Of a stretch of 64,000 bases of DNA, positions 8,693-18,711 are shown in pieces; within the stretch, counting starts at the first letter, position 1, and each line of letters begins with the position of its first letter. The notes beneath the pieces were generated by a model that saw only the letters and a program-made list of their open reading frames with translations, had not been told where the DNA came from and did no database searches. Source of the DNA: Dyadobacter chenhuakuii (GTDB lineage: Bacteria; Bacteroidota; Bacteroidia; Cytophagales; Spirosomataceae); contig NZ_CP098805.1 of NCBI RefSeq assembly GCF_023821985.2, forward strand, positions 868,001 through 932,000. Reading direction: 5' to 3'. A program made the position numbers and the translations under genes.

Positions 8693-10291
8693 ATGAACAA
8701 GTCGCTCAACCTAGTAGTTATGACAGCATTTATTGTCTCTGCCTGCAACACTTCTGAACAGTCGGATCAAGGAAAGGATACCACGCTCATCAGCCTTTCA
8801 CCTAAGACGATGAAACAGATAGCAGCGGTAGATGAACGTTATCAGTCTTATAATGTGGAAACAGTGGAGGTCGCAGGCGGGCAGTTCTGGAAACCTTATC
8901 ACTTGATGGACAGCTTGCCGGACCTGGCTGCAAATTCAACTTACGACGTCTCACAAACCAATGATCAGCTGTACCGGCAATTGAAACCCCTTGATCTGAC
9001 AGACAAAAGGTTGCTAATCCTGGCTAAAGGGTTAGCCCCTGCGTATGTACGAATGAGTGGTACGTGGACAAATGGTATTTATTTCCAGGACAACGACCAG
9101 CCGAAGTTGACGAAGGCGCCTGCCGGTTTCGTCAATGTGATGTCAAGAAAAGAATTTGGAGGGTTGCTGGATTTTGTTAAAGCTACCGATTCAAAACTGG
9201 TTACTTCGTTTGCAGTATCCAATGGTGTAAGGGATGCGCAAGGCGTATGGACGCCAAAACAAGCCCAGAAACTAGCGGATTTTGCCAAGAGTGTAGGTGG
9301 CAAAATTGCAGCAGCCGAACTGTTTAATGAACCAACAATGCCGACGGCTGGCGGTGAAATCAGTAAGGCGTATAACGCGGAAAACTTCGCCAAGGACATG
9401 GCTGCTTTTAATGCCTGGGCCGAAAAGGCAGTTCCTGATATGCTGGTGCTAGGGCCAGGTTCAGTAGGTGAAGGGTCGCCCAACGTTTCTCTTCAGGGGA
9501 TGGGAATGAATATTTTGCCAACCGAGGATATGTTAGCTGCTAAACCCAATCCTAAATTCGATGTTTTCTCCTATCATTATTACGGAGCGGCTTCCATGCG
9601 CATGATTCGCAGTGGGCCTTTTTCGGTAAAAGCTGAAAATGCGCTGGACGCAGGTTGGTTGCTGAAAACAGATACGGTCGCACATTATTATGCGGGTTTA
9701 AGGGATAAGTATAACCCTGGCATTCCTTTGTGGATCACAGAAACGGCGCAGGCTGCGGGTGGAGGCGACCCATTCTCAGCGACTTTCCTTGACACTTTCC
9801 GCTACCTGTACCAAATGGGATCCTTGGCCAAGAAAGGGGTAAAGGTTATCATGCATAATACCCTTATTGCCAGCGAGTACAGTCTGATCGACCAGGATAC
9901 ACATTTGCCTAAACCAAATTACTGGGCAGCGTATCTGTGGGCCAAACTTATGGGCACCCAGGTTTACGAAACAGGGCAGGGGACAAAGGGCGTTTATGTT
10001 TTTGCTCACAACATGAAAGGGAGCAAGGCAGGTGTAACGCTGCTGGTAATCAATACAAATAAGAAAGAAGCTCCAATCCATATCGATATAGACTCCGAGC
10101 ACTATTTGCTGACTTCCTCTCAATTGGAAGGACAAACCATACAGCTTAACGGGACAGATCTGAAACTCGAAGACAATGGTGAGTTGCCAGTTTTAAAGGG
10201 CAAGCCAGTAAAGAGCGGTGAGCTGACGGTTCCGCCAACCAGCATTAGCTTTTTTGCGATCCCGGATGCTGGTATAACGGGTCCAAAATAA
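8693..10291 (+). CDS. GH79-like (clan GH-A) glycoside hydrolase lipoprotein
   Basis: This is a 532-residue secreted lipoprotein (signal VSAC, Cys18). The order of motifs resembles heparanase/beta-glucuronidase family GH79: a strand APAYVRMSGTWTNG (117-128), the acid/base motif AELFNEP with Glu213, the SYHYYG strand (293-298) and the nucleophile motif PLWITET with Glu350. A C-terminal beta-sandwich (about 430-530) follows, as in GH79. The catalytic residues are inferred by motif only. It lies 61 bp after the RclC-like gene on the same strand; a link to efflux is not obvious. Confidence 0.7.
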   Translation: MNKSLNLVVMTAFIVSACNTSEQSDQGKDTTLISLSPKTMKQIAAVDERYQSYNVETVEVAGGQFWKPYHLMDSLPDLAANSTYDVSQTNDQLYRQLKPLDLTDKRLLILAKGLAPAYVRMSGTWTNGIYFQDNDQPKLTKAPAGFVNVMSRKEFGGLLDFVKATDSKLVTSFAVSNGVRDAQGVWTPKQAQKLADFAKSVGGKIAAAELFNEPTMPTAGGEISKAYNAENFAKDMAAFNAWAEKAVPDMLVLGPGSVGEGSPNVSLQGMGMNILPTEDMLAAKPNPKFDVFSYHYYGAASMRMIRSGPFSVKAENALDAGWLLKTDTVAHYYAGLRDKYNPGIPLWITETAQAAGGGDPFSATFLDTFRYLYQMGSLAKKGVKVIMHNTLIASEYSLIDQDTHLPKPNYWAAYLWAKLMGTQVYETGQGTKGVYVFAHNMKGSKAGVTLLVINTNKKEAPIHIDIDSEHYLLTSSQLEGQTIQLNGTDLKLEDNGELPVLKGKPVKSGELTVPPTSISFFAIPDAGITGPK

Positions 10292-10355
10292 GGATTTGAA
10301 TAGCCCTGGATTTATTGTGGCAAATGATTTGAACCTGTCGCAGGTAAATAATCAT

Positions 10356-11027
10356 TCATATACTAATGAACCATCCAAGCGTTACCCAGAATTGCTGGGT
10401 TATGCTATTTTTTCTTAGCTCATTTACCCGATAGTCCACCCCAAGCTCTATTTTATTATTAGCGGTAGCAGTATATCCTAGGGTAGGTAAAATGCCGATC
10501 TCAAAGTCGGATTCATCACGTGACCAAATACCAAGAAAGTCATTGTTGACCTTTGCATAAAATTCCTTTGGATCGATGTATTGACCGTTAAGCGGTTTCT
10601 GTATCCCGATCCTATAGCTTATCCGGAAGTTACTAAGTCCATGGTTGGTAAAAGTTTCGTCGGCTAAGACTCGGTGTGCTATACTAAACCATTCAAACTT
10701 CCTCACATTATTAAATTGTTGAATGATCCGGTGATAATACGTATTATCTTCTAACCTTATCATATAACCACCTCCAATGATATTATTAATAGACAATTTA
10801 GTAGTAAGCAGCAAAGTCAAATCAGTGCGCTCATATTGAAATCTATGGTTGGGAGACTTATCCATTTCTTTCTGCGATAGGATTTGACGAGACTCAAATT
10901 TTGTATTAAGCTTTAAAGCTTTGCCAACCTTAAAGTTTACGTTAAATTGAGTAGTTGTGCCGGCCCGATATGTTTGCTGGCATAATGCTGTAAAGGATAA
11001 TAAATAAAAGAGGAAAAATCTGCACAT
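10356..11027 (-). CDS. DUF2490 outer-membrane protein
   Basis: The 223-residue protein has a short signal peptide (FLFYLLSFTALCQ) and then alternating hydrophobic/polar strands ending in Ile (FWVTLGWFISI), the pattern of a small outer-membrane beta-barrel. The spacing of R-x-E strand motifs and the region LSNFRISYRIGIQKP match DUF2490 proteins of Bacteroidota. The start codon overlaps the stop of the upstream gene by one base (TGATG), so the two are translationally coupled. Function is unknown in the family. Confidence 0.75.
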   Translation of the reverse strand: MCRFFLFYLLSFTALCQQTYRAGTTTQFNVNFKVGKALKLNTKFESRQILSQKEMDKSPNHRFQYERTDLTLLLTTKLSINNIIGGGYMIRLEDNTYYHRIIQQFNNVRKFEWFSIAHRVLADETFTNHGLSNFRISYRIGIQKPLNGQYIDPKEFYAKVNNDFLGIWSRDESDFEIGILPTLGYTATANNKIELGVDYRVNELRKNSITQQFWVTLGWFISI

Positions 11028-11617
11028 CAGTAAATAAGATTATCATCATTTGCTAATGCTATTTCCTTAGTACTTTCAATCTTTCCAGTACTATCAACGA
11101 GCACTTCAAAATACGCTTCCTCGTTTCCTGTCTGCCCTCGGACGACTATCTCATATTTAACTATCATTCCTTCAAGCGGCATTTTGGCGAGAACGGCCCG
11201 TTCCAGGTTATTCTCGCTTCCATTCCATTGCAATTGTGTTTTGATAATTTTCTGACGCTTAAATGTAGCATTGAGGTTATCTTTTATTACAGAACGGATA
11301 TTTTTTTCCAAATCACGAATGTTAATGAGAATTTCGATATCCTGTATTTGTCCGGATTCATCAAACTCGATACTGTAATGTTTTCCCGAATGCTTCAGTT
11401 TCGCTTCGATAGTCTTAGTGGTATCGCTTTCCTCCATATACCAATGAACCCTGGAGTTGTTAAATAGGCGGGACACAAATAAAGTGGCGCTGTCCGGAAC
11501 GGAATCAGCTTTGACAGTGTATTCCCGTTCATATTTTTTTTGTCCCAGACAGGGCGTGCAGTGAAGTGCTACGAGCAGAAATAAGAAAAGATACAAGAAA
11601 TGTTTGTTTGCAATCAC
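11027..11617 (-). CDS. Secreted hypothetical protein with PepSY-like repeats
   Basis: The 196-residue protein has a signal peptide ending near CLGQKKY. Two segments of the type HSGKHYSIEFDESGQIQDIE and YFEVLVDSTGKIESTKE are beta-hairpins with a D-x-x-G turn, the pattern of PepSY-like or BLIP-like repeats in periplasmic proteins. It is coupled by a one-base overlap to the DUF2490 gene, so the two probably work together in the envelope. There is no catalytic motif. The function is not known. Confidence 0.6.
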   Translation of the reverse strand: MIANKHFLYLFLFLLVALHCTPCLGQKKYEREYTVKADSVPDSATLFVSRLFNNSRVHWYMEESDTTKTIEAKLKHSGKHYSIEFDESGQIQDIEILINIRDLEKNIRSVIKDNLNATFKRQKIIKTQLQWNGSENNLERAVLAKMPLEGMIVKYEIVVRGQTGNEEAYFEVLVDSTGKIESTKEIALANDDNLIY

Positions 11618-11791
11618 GTTTTTAAATTTTGCTATCCATAAATTCAGTGAGGTCAGGCTTGATTTAACTGGTATTAAGGAATAGAAAATGTATAATTCGC
11701 CTTTATTCTAAAAGCTATACCGGTCCATGTGGAAAATGAGCCATAAAAGCTACAGCCATCCGTACGGAGGCTAAAAAACTGCAATTTCCTT

Positions 11792-12352
11792 CTAATTCTT
11801 TGTGGCATGCGTGGTAACCCATTGCTCAAAGGCTACCATAAAATCAGTCAGAAAGCTCTTTGTAGAATCATTAATGAGACTTCCGTTTTCATCAAATAAC
11901 CCTGTTGCTTCAGCTATATATGCTTCGGGCTGTGCCATGGTGGGTACATTAACAAAAACAAGTGACTGGCGTAGGTGATGGTTAGCACCGAAACCACTAA
12001 TATTTCCAATCGAAACGCTTACCACTGCTCCTGGTTTTCCATTCCAGGAATTTTGCCCATATGGACGCGAGCCCACGTCAATAGCATTTTTTAAAACAGC
12101 AGGTACCGAACGGTTATATTCTGGCGTAAGAAATAAAAGGCCATCGGCAGACCTGATTTGCCGCCGAAATTCTTCCCATTCGTTTGGCGGTGTTGCTTCC
12201 AGGTCCTCATTAAACATTGGAAGATCTGAAATATCTAATATTTCAAGACTCAGAGATTCCGGCGCAAGGGCAATCAGTGCGTTCGCAGTTTTTAAATTGT
12301 AGGACTCTTTGCGAAGGCTTCCTACGATAACTGCAATGTTATAATTTTTCAT
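11792..12352 (-). CDS. NADPH-dependent FMN reductase (flavodoxin-like fold)
   Basis: The 186-residue protein belongs to the SsuE/ChrR/YieF-like FMN reductase family, which makes two-electron reductions of quinones, chromate or azo compounds with NAD(P)H. The FMN phosphate loop is GSLRKESYNLKTA (residues 12-24), and the second flavin contact is TPEYNRSVPAVLKNAID with the following GSRP. The length is normal. It is transcribed divergently from the P-type ATPase across a gap of almost 500 bp. A soluble cytosolic enzyme is expected. The exact substrate is open. Confidence 0.9.
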   Translation of the reverse strand: MKNYNIAVIVGSLRKESYNLKTANALIALAPESLSLEILDISDLPMFNEDLEATPPNEWEEFRRQIRSADGLLFLTPEYNRSVPAVLKNAIDVGSRPYGQNSWNGKPGAVVSVSIGNISGFGANHHLRQSLVFVNVPTMAQPEAYIAEATGLFDENGSLINDSTKSFLTDFMVAFEQWVTTHATKN

Positions 12353-12845
12353 TATTTCATTTGTTAAAGTATGACATATAATTTATGTAAAACGCAGACG
12401 ATGAAGCAGGCAGTGAAACGCACATTTTTATTGAATCGCAGCGAGCAGCTGGAGAGTTAAATCTTGTTGCACACCGAGTGATTGAATAGCTATATAAACA
12501 TTGATAGGAATTAGCAGATATTTTCATCAATTTATAGAAATTTCCATATTTTTTGCTCTAAGTCAGATTATATTTTAGAATGAACTGCATAAGGGTATCA
12601 TTAGGGAATTGTCGGAGGCATAGTGTAAAAAATAGTATTAGTAGTCTTTTTCCAACCGCCTATAATACTGGGTACTTTTATAGCTAACACAACCTGTAAA
12701 TGATAACAGATACCGCAAATAGAGGAGAGGCATCAGTAGCCATACAACGCGAAAGTACATAGTAGTGATAGTTCGTGGACTGCGGTTGATTTTTCTTTGG
12801 GTGTATAAGGGATCAGTGCTAACGCATATTAAATTGTTTACCATC
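12353..12845. other. Divergent intergenic region, about 490 bp, no gene seen
   Basis: This AT-rich stretch separates the leftward FMN reductase from the rightward P-type ATPase and must carry both promoters. Short open frames in it, including one on the minus strand at 12638-12997 that runs into the ATPase gene, show no coding signature. I see no RNA gene and no clear repeat. Confidence 0.5.
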
Positions 12846-15395
12846 ATGCAGACTTTTTTCCAGCTTAGTGCAGCAGACGTCATAAGTTCTCTAAAGACTT
12901 CCGCTTCGGGTTTAAAAAGTGATACAGTTGTAAACCTTCGAAATGAATTTGGGGAGAATGTATTGCAGGAGGCCAAACGAAAAAGTAAACTGTCCATCCT
13001 TATTGGTCAGTTTAAGGATGTTATGATTTTGATACTGATTGTCGCTGCCGCCATTTCATTTATGGTTGGCGAGCATACAGATGCATACGTTATTCTGGCC
13101 ATCATTCTCGGTAATGCCTGGATGGGTTACTCGCAGGAATATAATGCAGAGCAATCAGTAAAGATGTTACAGAAAATGTCGGCACAGTTTGCGATCGTGA
13201 TCCGCGACAATAACCCTTTAAAAATTGAAGCAAGTCAATTAGTCCCTGGTGATTTAATTCTACTGGAAGCCGGTGATATTGTCCCTGCCGATGCAAGGCT
13301 TATCCAGGTGAGTTCTCTTAAAACGGACGAAGCATCGCTTACCGGCGAAAGCCATTCAATAGAAAAAATAACCGAGCCAATAAAAGAAGGGGACATTGTG
13401 CCTGGTGACCAGCTCAATATGGTTTTCAAAGGAACGGTTGTGAGTAATGGTTCTGCCCAAGCGGTCGTCACTGCCATTGGTATGAATACCGAAATCGGTA
13501 AAATTGCAGGTATGATGGAGGCAAGTTCTCAAAAAACGCCCCTCCAGAAAAGGCTAGCTGTTTTTAGTAAGCAACTGGCGGTTATTGTTCTAGTGATTTG
13601 CCTAACCGTTTTTGGTCTTGGCTTGCTCCGTGGCGAGCCACCATTTGCCATGTTTCTTACCGCATTGTCGCTGGCTGTTGCTGCGTTGCCAGAGGCATTG
13701 CCAGCCGTTATAACAATTGCGCTTGCCCAGGGGGCCCGCCGAATGGTGAGCCAAAATGCATTGATGAGAAAATTGCCGGCGGTTGAAACGTTAGGGTCAG
13801 TCACCTATATATGCAGCGATAAAACCGGGACGCTTACCCAAAACATCATGACGGTAGAAAGTATCCTTGCTGTAGAGGGCAAGGAAGAACTTTTGGGCTA
13901 TGCCATGATGCTCAATAATGATGTGCGATTTTCCGCAGACAAAGAACTGTTGGGCGATTCCACAGAAACAGCATTGGTAAAGTATGCCATAGATAAGGGC
14001 AAAACAAAAGAAGAAGCAGATCAAAAATTCCCGCTGTTGGAGAAGCTGCCATTCGATTCAGAGCGCATGCGGATGGGCACCTTACATAAATATGGGGACA
14101 AATGGATTTTGTTTGTAAAAGGTGCCCCAATAAAAATGCTAGAATCGGTATCTGAAAAACACAAAAATCAGACTGACGGATGGCTCGCGCAAAACCGTAA
14201 GTGGGCGGCAGATGGCCTTCGGGTTCTATTTTTTGCTTACAAAATTTTTGAAAAAGATCCTGGCAGGATAACCTCAGATGAAGAGAATGAACTTGAATTT
14301 TTGGGGATGGCAGCCATGATTGATCCGCCCCGCGAAGAAGTCATAGAAGCCATTAAAGAATGTAAATCCGCGGGTATAAAAACTGTAATGATAACCGGCG
14401 ACCAGCCACTTACTGCCACAGCCATCGCCCAACGCCTGGGGATGATTGAAGAAGGATCCCAAGAGGTCAGGGCAGGCTCTGATTTAGAGAAGCTGACGGA
14501 AGAAGAATTTAAGAGTGTGACGAAACACGTTGCTGTATATGCCCGTGTGTCGCCAGAGCAGAAATTAAATATTGTAAAAGCTTTACAGAACAACGGTGAG
14601 TTTGTTGCCATGACTGGCGATGGCGTAAATGATGCACCATCCTTAAAGCAGTCAGATATCGGGATTGCAATGGGGATAACTGGCACTGACGTATCGAAGG
14701 AAGCATCTGATATGATTCTGTTGGATGATAATTTTGCCACCATTGTGAAAGCCGTTCGGGAAGGTAGGCGTATTTACGAAAATATTAAAAAGTTTATTGT
14801 TTATGTGCTTTCGTGTAACCTGGGTGAGATCCTCGTAATCTTCTTTGCCCCAATTATTGGGTTTGCTATTCCACTGCTCCCCATACACATTCTCTGGATA
14901 AATCTGGTGACGGATGGCTTGCCTGGGATTGCGCTGGTGGCAGAACCAGCCGAAAAGGACATTATGAACCGTCCGCCCCGTCCACCTAAGGAAAATTTAT
15001 TTGCAGGTGGTTTAGTTCTTCGTATCGTACTCATAGGAATCATCATGACATTTGCTGCACTCTTCATTCAGTGGTGGTGCATAAATGAAAATTACGATGT
15101 AAAAACACAACAGACCGCAGTATTTACAACTTTGTGTTTTGTGCAACTAGGTAATGCACTTTCTGTGCGCTCTACATATCATTCTATATTTTCCAGAGAC
15201 ATATTTGCTAACCGGGGGATGTGGGGAGCAATAATCCTTACCATAATGCTTCAAATGCTGATTGTGTATGTGCCGTTTTTGGATACCGTTTTTAAAACAA
15301 CACCATTAAGCTGGCATATTATGCTAATAGTGATAATTACAACTGTTGTTTGTATTATCTTAATTGAGTTGGTTAAGCTTATGAATAAGAAATAA
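12846..15395 (+). CDS. Cation-transporting P-type ATPase (P2, Ca2+-type)
   Basis: This ATP-driven membrane cation pump has 849 residues from the ATG at 12846; an upstream in-frame ATG at 12765 would add 27 unlike residues. It shows an N-terminal cation-ATPase domain, the actuator motif LTGES (about 165-169), the ion-site motif PEALP in TM4 (282-286), the phosphorylation motif DKTGTLT (Asp325), the nucleotide-binding domain, TGDGVNDAP, and six C-terminal membrane segments. PEALP and the overall order place it with SERCA/PMCA-like P2 pumps. Ca2+ is the likely substrate, although Mn2+ or another cation cannot be excluded. Confidence 0.92.
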   Translation: MQTFFQLSAADVISSLKTSASGLKSDTVVNLRNEFGENVLQEAKRKSKLSILIGQFKDVMILILIVAAAISFMVGEHTDAYVILAIILGNAWMGYSQEYNAEQSVKMLQKMSAQFAIVIRDNNPLKIEASQLVPGDLILLEAGDIVPADARLIQVSSLKTDEASLTGESHSIEKITEPIKEGDIVPGDQLNMVFKGTVVSNGSAQAVVTAIGMNTEIGKIAGMMEASSQKTPLQKRLAVFSKQLAVIVLVICLTVFGLGLLRGEPPFAMFLTALSLAVAALPEALPAVITIALAQGARRMVSQNALMRKLPAVETLGSVTYICSDKTGTLTQNIMTVESILAVEGKEELLGYAMMLNNDVRFSADKELLGDSTETALVKYAIDKGKTKEEADQKFPLLEKLPFDSERMRMGTLHKYGDKWILFVKGAPIKMLESVSEKHKNQTDGWLAQNRKWAADGLRVLFFAYKIFEKDPGRITSDEENELEFLGMAAMIDPPREEVIEAIKECKSAGIKTVMITGDQPLTATAIAQRLGMIEEGSQEVRAGSDLEKLTEEEFKSVTKHVAVYARVSPEQKLNIVKALQNNGEFVAMTGDGVNDAPSLKQSDIGIAMGITGTDVSKEASDMILLDDNFATIVKAVREGRRIYENIKKFIVYVLSCNLGEILVIFFAPIIGFAIPLLPIHILWINLVTDGLPGIALVAEPAEKDIMNRPPRPPKENLFAGGLVLRIVLIGIIMTFAALFIQWWCINENYDVKTQQTAVFTTLCFVQLGNALSVRSTYHSIFSRDIFANRGMWGAIILTIMLQMLIVYVPFLDTVFKTTPLSWHIMLIVIITTVVCIILIELVKLMNKK

Positions 15396-15548
15396 GATCC
15401 CTACGATACCATATTGCCTGACGTCCACACCAGAGTAGGAGAGCGTTTCAAAAGCATTTAGCGACGGCATAATAGATAATTATTAAGCACTAATACTTGT
15501 CTTAGATTACAAGAATCAAAATCCTTTTACTATTATATCTCAAGAACT

Positions 15549-15854
15549 ATGGAGCCATATGTAACGCTAACTGAAAGTTTGAATGAGTTGCGCAACCAAG
15601 GATATTCGGAGGACTTCAACCTTCGACAAAACTGCCTTGAGTGCCGTAACGGGCAGTTCAAAATATTTACCGATGACTTTAAAGTGGATAAATTCATTCG
15701 GTTTGAAGGGGACAGTAACCCCTCGGATGCAGCCGTGCTATATGCGATATCATCCGATGTTCATCAAATAAAAGGTGTGCTGGTAAACGGCTATGGTATT
15801 TACAGCGAATCAATAACGGACGAAATGCTGCGTAAGCTAGATATACGAAGCTAA
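15549..15854 (+). CDS. Conserved hypothetical small protein (about 100 aa)
   Basis: The 101-residue soluble protein begins MEPYVTLTESLNELRNQGY and contains LRQNCLECRNGQFKIF and HQIKGVLVNGYGIY. I recall similar short proteins in Bacteroidota that are often labelled phosphoribosylpyrophosphate synthetase. No PRPP-binding motif is present, so that label looks wrong. It has no signal peptide or membrane segment. It stands alone between the ATPase and the convergent amidohydrolase. Function unknown. Confidence 0.7.
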   Translation: MEPYVTLTESLNELRNQGYSEDFNLRQNCLECRNGQFKIFTDDFKVDKFIRFEGDSNPSDAAVLYAISSDVHQIKGVLVNGYGIYSESITDEMLRKLDIRS

Positions 15855-15958
15855 ACAGACAATTCGCTGTTGTCAAGCTCGGCCTGTGCAGCAGCATGTC
15901 AAAAGGCCGGATAGTCTTTTCGCTGTCATTCAATTGTAAATTCGAAATTTGCCAGCTG

Positions 15959-17341
15959 TTAGTTGGGTGATCCGCTCATTAAGAAATTAACGGCCATTGC
16001 CGCCATTGCCCTTGTACCTACTACCAATGCTTTTTCATCGACAAAGAATTTGGGATTATGGTTTGGGGCAGCTTTGGCAGGATCCTCACCTTCGGGCGTA
16101 ACACCGAGAAAAATATACAGACCCGGCACTTCTTTGGCAAAGTAAGAAAAATCCTCCGAGGCCCCCTGCAACGACCCGGGTACCACGCCGGCTTCGGCAA
16201 CGCGCTTCAGTACTGGCAGCATCTGTTTAGCCAGGGCATCATTGTTGTCTGTGACATCATACATAGGCAAAATGTCAACCTGCGCCCTCGCATAGGTTCC
16301 TTCCGCAATGTGCTCAGCAGCCTGCTTAATATCAGTATGAAGTTGCTTGCGTGCCTCAGGGTCATATGAACGGATGGTGCCAACCATTTTTACAGTGTCC
16401 GGAATCACATTCTGGCTGGACCCGCCATGGATCATCCCCACTGAAATAACGGCCGGCGACTTCGTCAGGTCAGCGCGTCGACTAACAACGGATTGTAAGC
16501 CGGCTATTACGTATGCCGAGGCTACTACCGGGTCAATTGTGTTCCATGGCATACCTCCATGGCCCTGCTGCCCGCTGACAGTAATATTCAGCACGTCGCT
16601 GCTGGCTGTGGCTGGTCCACTCTTGTAATCAATCTGTCCTGACTTGCCGGGGTGAACGTGTAGTGCGAATACTGCATCCGGTTTGTTTTTCTTAAACATG
16701 CCGTCTTCAAGCATCCGTTTGGCCCCCCAGCTTTTGCCCGTCCCTGGCTCTACAACGCTTGAGCCTTCTTCGGCAGGCTGGAATATGAACATTACTGAAC
16801 CTGTTAGCTCACTTTTCATGCTTGCAAGAACTTCGGCTGCCGCCATTAGCATAGCCGTATGTGCGTCATGCCCACAGGCATGCATAAGGTATTCAGTCTT
16901 TCCGTTTATTTGGGATGTGGCTTTTGAAGCGAATGGTAATCCGGCGGGCTCCTTAACGGCCAAAGCGTCCATGTCAGCCCGCAGGGCAACCAACTTTCCC
17001 GGCTTCCCGCCTTTCAATATGCCTACGACCCCTGTGCCGCCCACTCCTGTCTGAACTTCAATTCCCAGGGTGCGAAGGTGTTCTGCAACCAGTTTTGAAG
17101 TGCGTTCTTCCTGATCTCCCAGTTCCGGATTTTGATGTATATCCCGGCGCCAGCCGATCAACTTGGACTCGATGGCCGTCGTCTTGTCGCGGATCTTGCT
17201 TTCAATTGCAGTTAGAGCTGATGAATTTGCCTTGGTCTGCTTGGGAGTTTGCCCGATGGCAGTCAGTGATACGTAAATAAGTATCAGAAGGGGGATGAGC
17301 TTAGCCAAGCTCTTGCTGTTTCCGTTTGCTGATTTGCCCAT
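15959..17341 (-). CDS. M20 family amidohydrolase (hippurate/amino-acyl hydrolase type), secreted
   Basis: This di-metal amidohydrolase of the M20D group cleaves N-acyl amino acids or related amides. I chose the ATG at 17339-17341, which leaves 28 bp after the upstream SDR stop and gives a signal peptide (LIPLLILIYVSLTAIGQ). An ATG at 17425 would overlap the SDR. Motifs are ALRADMDAL, HACGHDAHT (about 154-162; Cys and His metal ligands), PAEEGS with the catalytic Glu, and a dimerisation domain (VSGQQGHGGMP). From this start it has 460 residues, the normal length plus leader. It is probably co-transcribed with the SDR. Confidence 0.9.
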   Translation of the reverse strand: MGKSANGNSKSLAKLIPLLILIYVSLTAIGQTPKQTKANSSALTAIESKIRDKTTAIESKLIGWRRDIHQNPELGDQEERTSKLVAEHLRTLGIEVQTGVGGTGVVGILKGGKPGKLVALRADMDALAVKEPAGLPFASKATSQINGKTEYLMHACGHDAHTAMLMAAAEVLASMKSELTGSVMFIFQPAEEGSSVVEPGTGKSWGAKRMLEDGMFKKNKPDAVFALHVHPGKSGQIDYKSGPATASSDVLNITVSGQQGHGGMPWNTIDPVVASAYVIAGLQSVVSRRADLTKSPAVISVGMIHGGSSQNVIPDTVKMVGTIRSYDPEARKQLHTDIKQAAEHIAEGTYARAQVDILPMYDVTDNNDALAKQMLPVLKRVAEAGVVPGSLQGASEDFSYFAKEVPGLYIFLGVTPEGEDPAKAAPNHNPKFFVDEKALVVGTRAMAAMAVNFLMSGSPN

Positions 17342-17369
17342 AACCGTTTGCAGCTTTACACTTAACTTG

Positions 17370-18161
17370 TTAAACATTGCCATAACTGTTTGACTGCCCC
17401 CCATCAATAGCAAGAATCTGCCCATTTACATAGGAACATTCGTCGCTTAAAAGAAACGCCACTACCTTCGCCACTTCTTCGGGCAGGCCAAGCCGTTTTG
17501 TAGGATTGGCCTTAGCATATTCTGATTCAGCAGCTTTCGGATCCTCAGGGTTTACCTGTTTAAAAGCTTCCGCAACCATAGGTGTCAGTATGGCTCCCGG
17601 AGCAATTGCGTTTGTATTGATGCCGTCTTTCGCATATTCAAGCGCTGCACTTTTTGTCATGCCTGACACTGCATGTTTTGTTGCTACATACGGGGTTTGA
17701 TTTAAAACACCCCTTATTCCTCCGACGGATGCTACATTTACGATCCTGCCATACTTTTGGTTTTGCATGTAAGGAATAACATAGCGCATCGCGTAGTACA
17801 CTCCCATAAGATTTATATCGATTACTTTTTTAAAGGTGTCTAGGTCATATTCTGTGATACTGGCTTGCTTGCCTTCAATTCCGGCATTGTTATACAGCCC
17901 ATCAATACGGCCAAACTGATTAATTGTTTCATCAACGTAACCTTTTACGGCAGCTTCCTGGGAAACATCCGCCACAACAGTAATGATTTTGTTATCCGGG
18001 AAATCTCTGCTGATCTCATCCTTAGCCTCGGAAAGACTTTGCTGATTGTAGTCAACAAGTGTGAGATTAGCTCCTCTCATAGCAAGTTCCTTTGCGACTG
18101 CTAGACCAAGCCCCATTGCGGCACCCGTAATGATAATTGTCTTGTTTTCAAAATTTTTCAT
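17370..18161 (-). CDS. SDR family NAD(P)-dependent oxidoreductase
   Basis: This is a 263-residue classical short-chain dehydrogenase. The coenzyme motif TGAAMGLG is at 12-19, the acidic residue VDYN at 36-39 suggests NAD preference, NNAG is at 91-94, the catalytic Ser is near 145, and Tyr158-x3-Lys162 lies in YVATK. The C-terminal GGQSNSYGNV is slightly longer than usual. It is the promoter-proximal gene of a two-gene unit with the M20 amidohydrolase. The substrate is not evident. Confidence 0.92.
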   Translation of the reverse strand: MKNFENKTIIITGAAMGLGLAVAKELAMRGANLTLVDYNQQSLSEAKDEISRDFPDNKIITVVADVSQEAAVKGYVDETINQFGRIDGLYNNAGIEGKQASITEYDLDTFKKVIDINLMGVYYAMRYVIPYMQNQKYGRIVNVASVGGIRGVLNQTPYVATKHAVSGMTKSAALEYAKDGINTNAIAPGAILTPMVAEAFKQVNPEDPKAAESEYAKANPTKRLGLPEEVAKVVAFLLSDECSYVNGQILAIDGGQSNSYGNV

Positions 18162-18301
18162 TTTTTTACCTTTTTAGAAGATTAAAATTGAAATTATGGT
18201 CAAATCGCTATTAAACGAAGATCTAGGTGAAGTTACTGCAGGAGTGAACTCTTAGGATCCGCTCGGAGAACCTAATTAATTTTGTAGCAGTTCTATTTAG
18301 C

Positions 18302-18336
18302 CATCCTGACTACTTGTTAGCAGTCCTGACTACTCG
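18302..18336 (-). promoter_or_regulatory. Direct repeat, possible operator upstream of the SDR
   Basis: The 11-mer TCCTGACTACT occurs at 18304-18314 and again at 18324-18334, exactly 20 bp apart, about 145-175 bp upstream of the SDR start on the minus strand. Two-turn spacing of a direct repeat fits a regulator binding as a head-to-tail dimer. No regulator gene is adjacent. Confidence 0.35.
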
Positions 18337-18711
18337 GTTTAACTGTCACACCTTTTAAAGTTTGATTAGTAATAATTGTTTCTTCTAAAGTACAATGTTG
18401 TGCCGACATTTCCGAAAGGCGCACATCATCGCATAGCATGTTTAAGTTACTGGTTTAAACCTTTCATTTCCCCGATCATTTTTGGGCAGCCTTATTTCGA
18501 TCGGAAACAGAGCTCAAGTGGTCTGGTGTTGTTATTACATTTCAACTTATGCATGTATTACATCTAGTACTGTAAATTTCTTCATCCCTGCGGCCATTTT
18601 TTATTCCACAGGATCACCTTGGCAAAGGTCCCTGATCAGGACATTATGTCATCACATGAATTAGTCAAGTACGATTGAGCACTATTGCTGGCGATTATTT
18701 GCTTTTGTATT

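Noticed and set aside
12638..12997. Minus-strand frame of 119 codons upstream of the P-type ATPase
   Set aside because: It extends into the ATPase gene and has no domain or composition of a real protein.
15549..15854. Phosphoribosylpyrophosphate synthetase for the 101-residue protein
   Set aside because: The protein is far too short and has no PRPP-binding motif. The name is likely to be an inherited annotation error.
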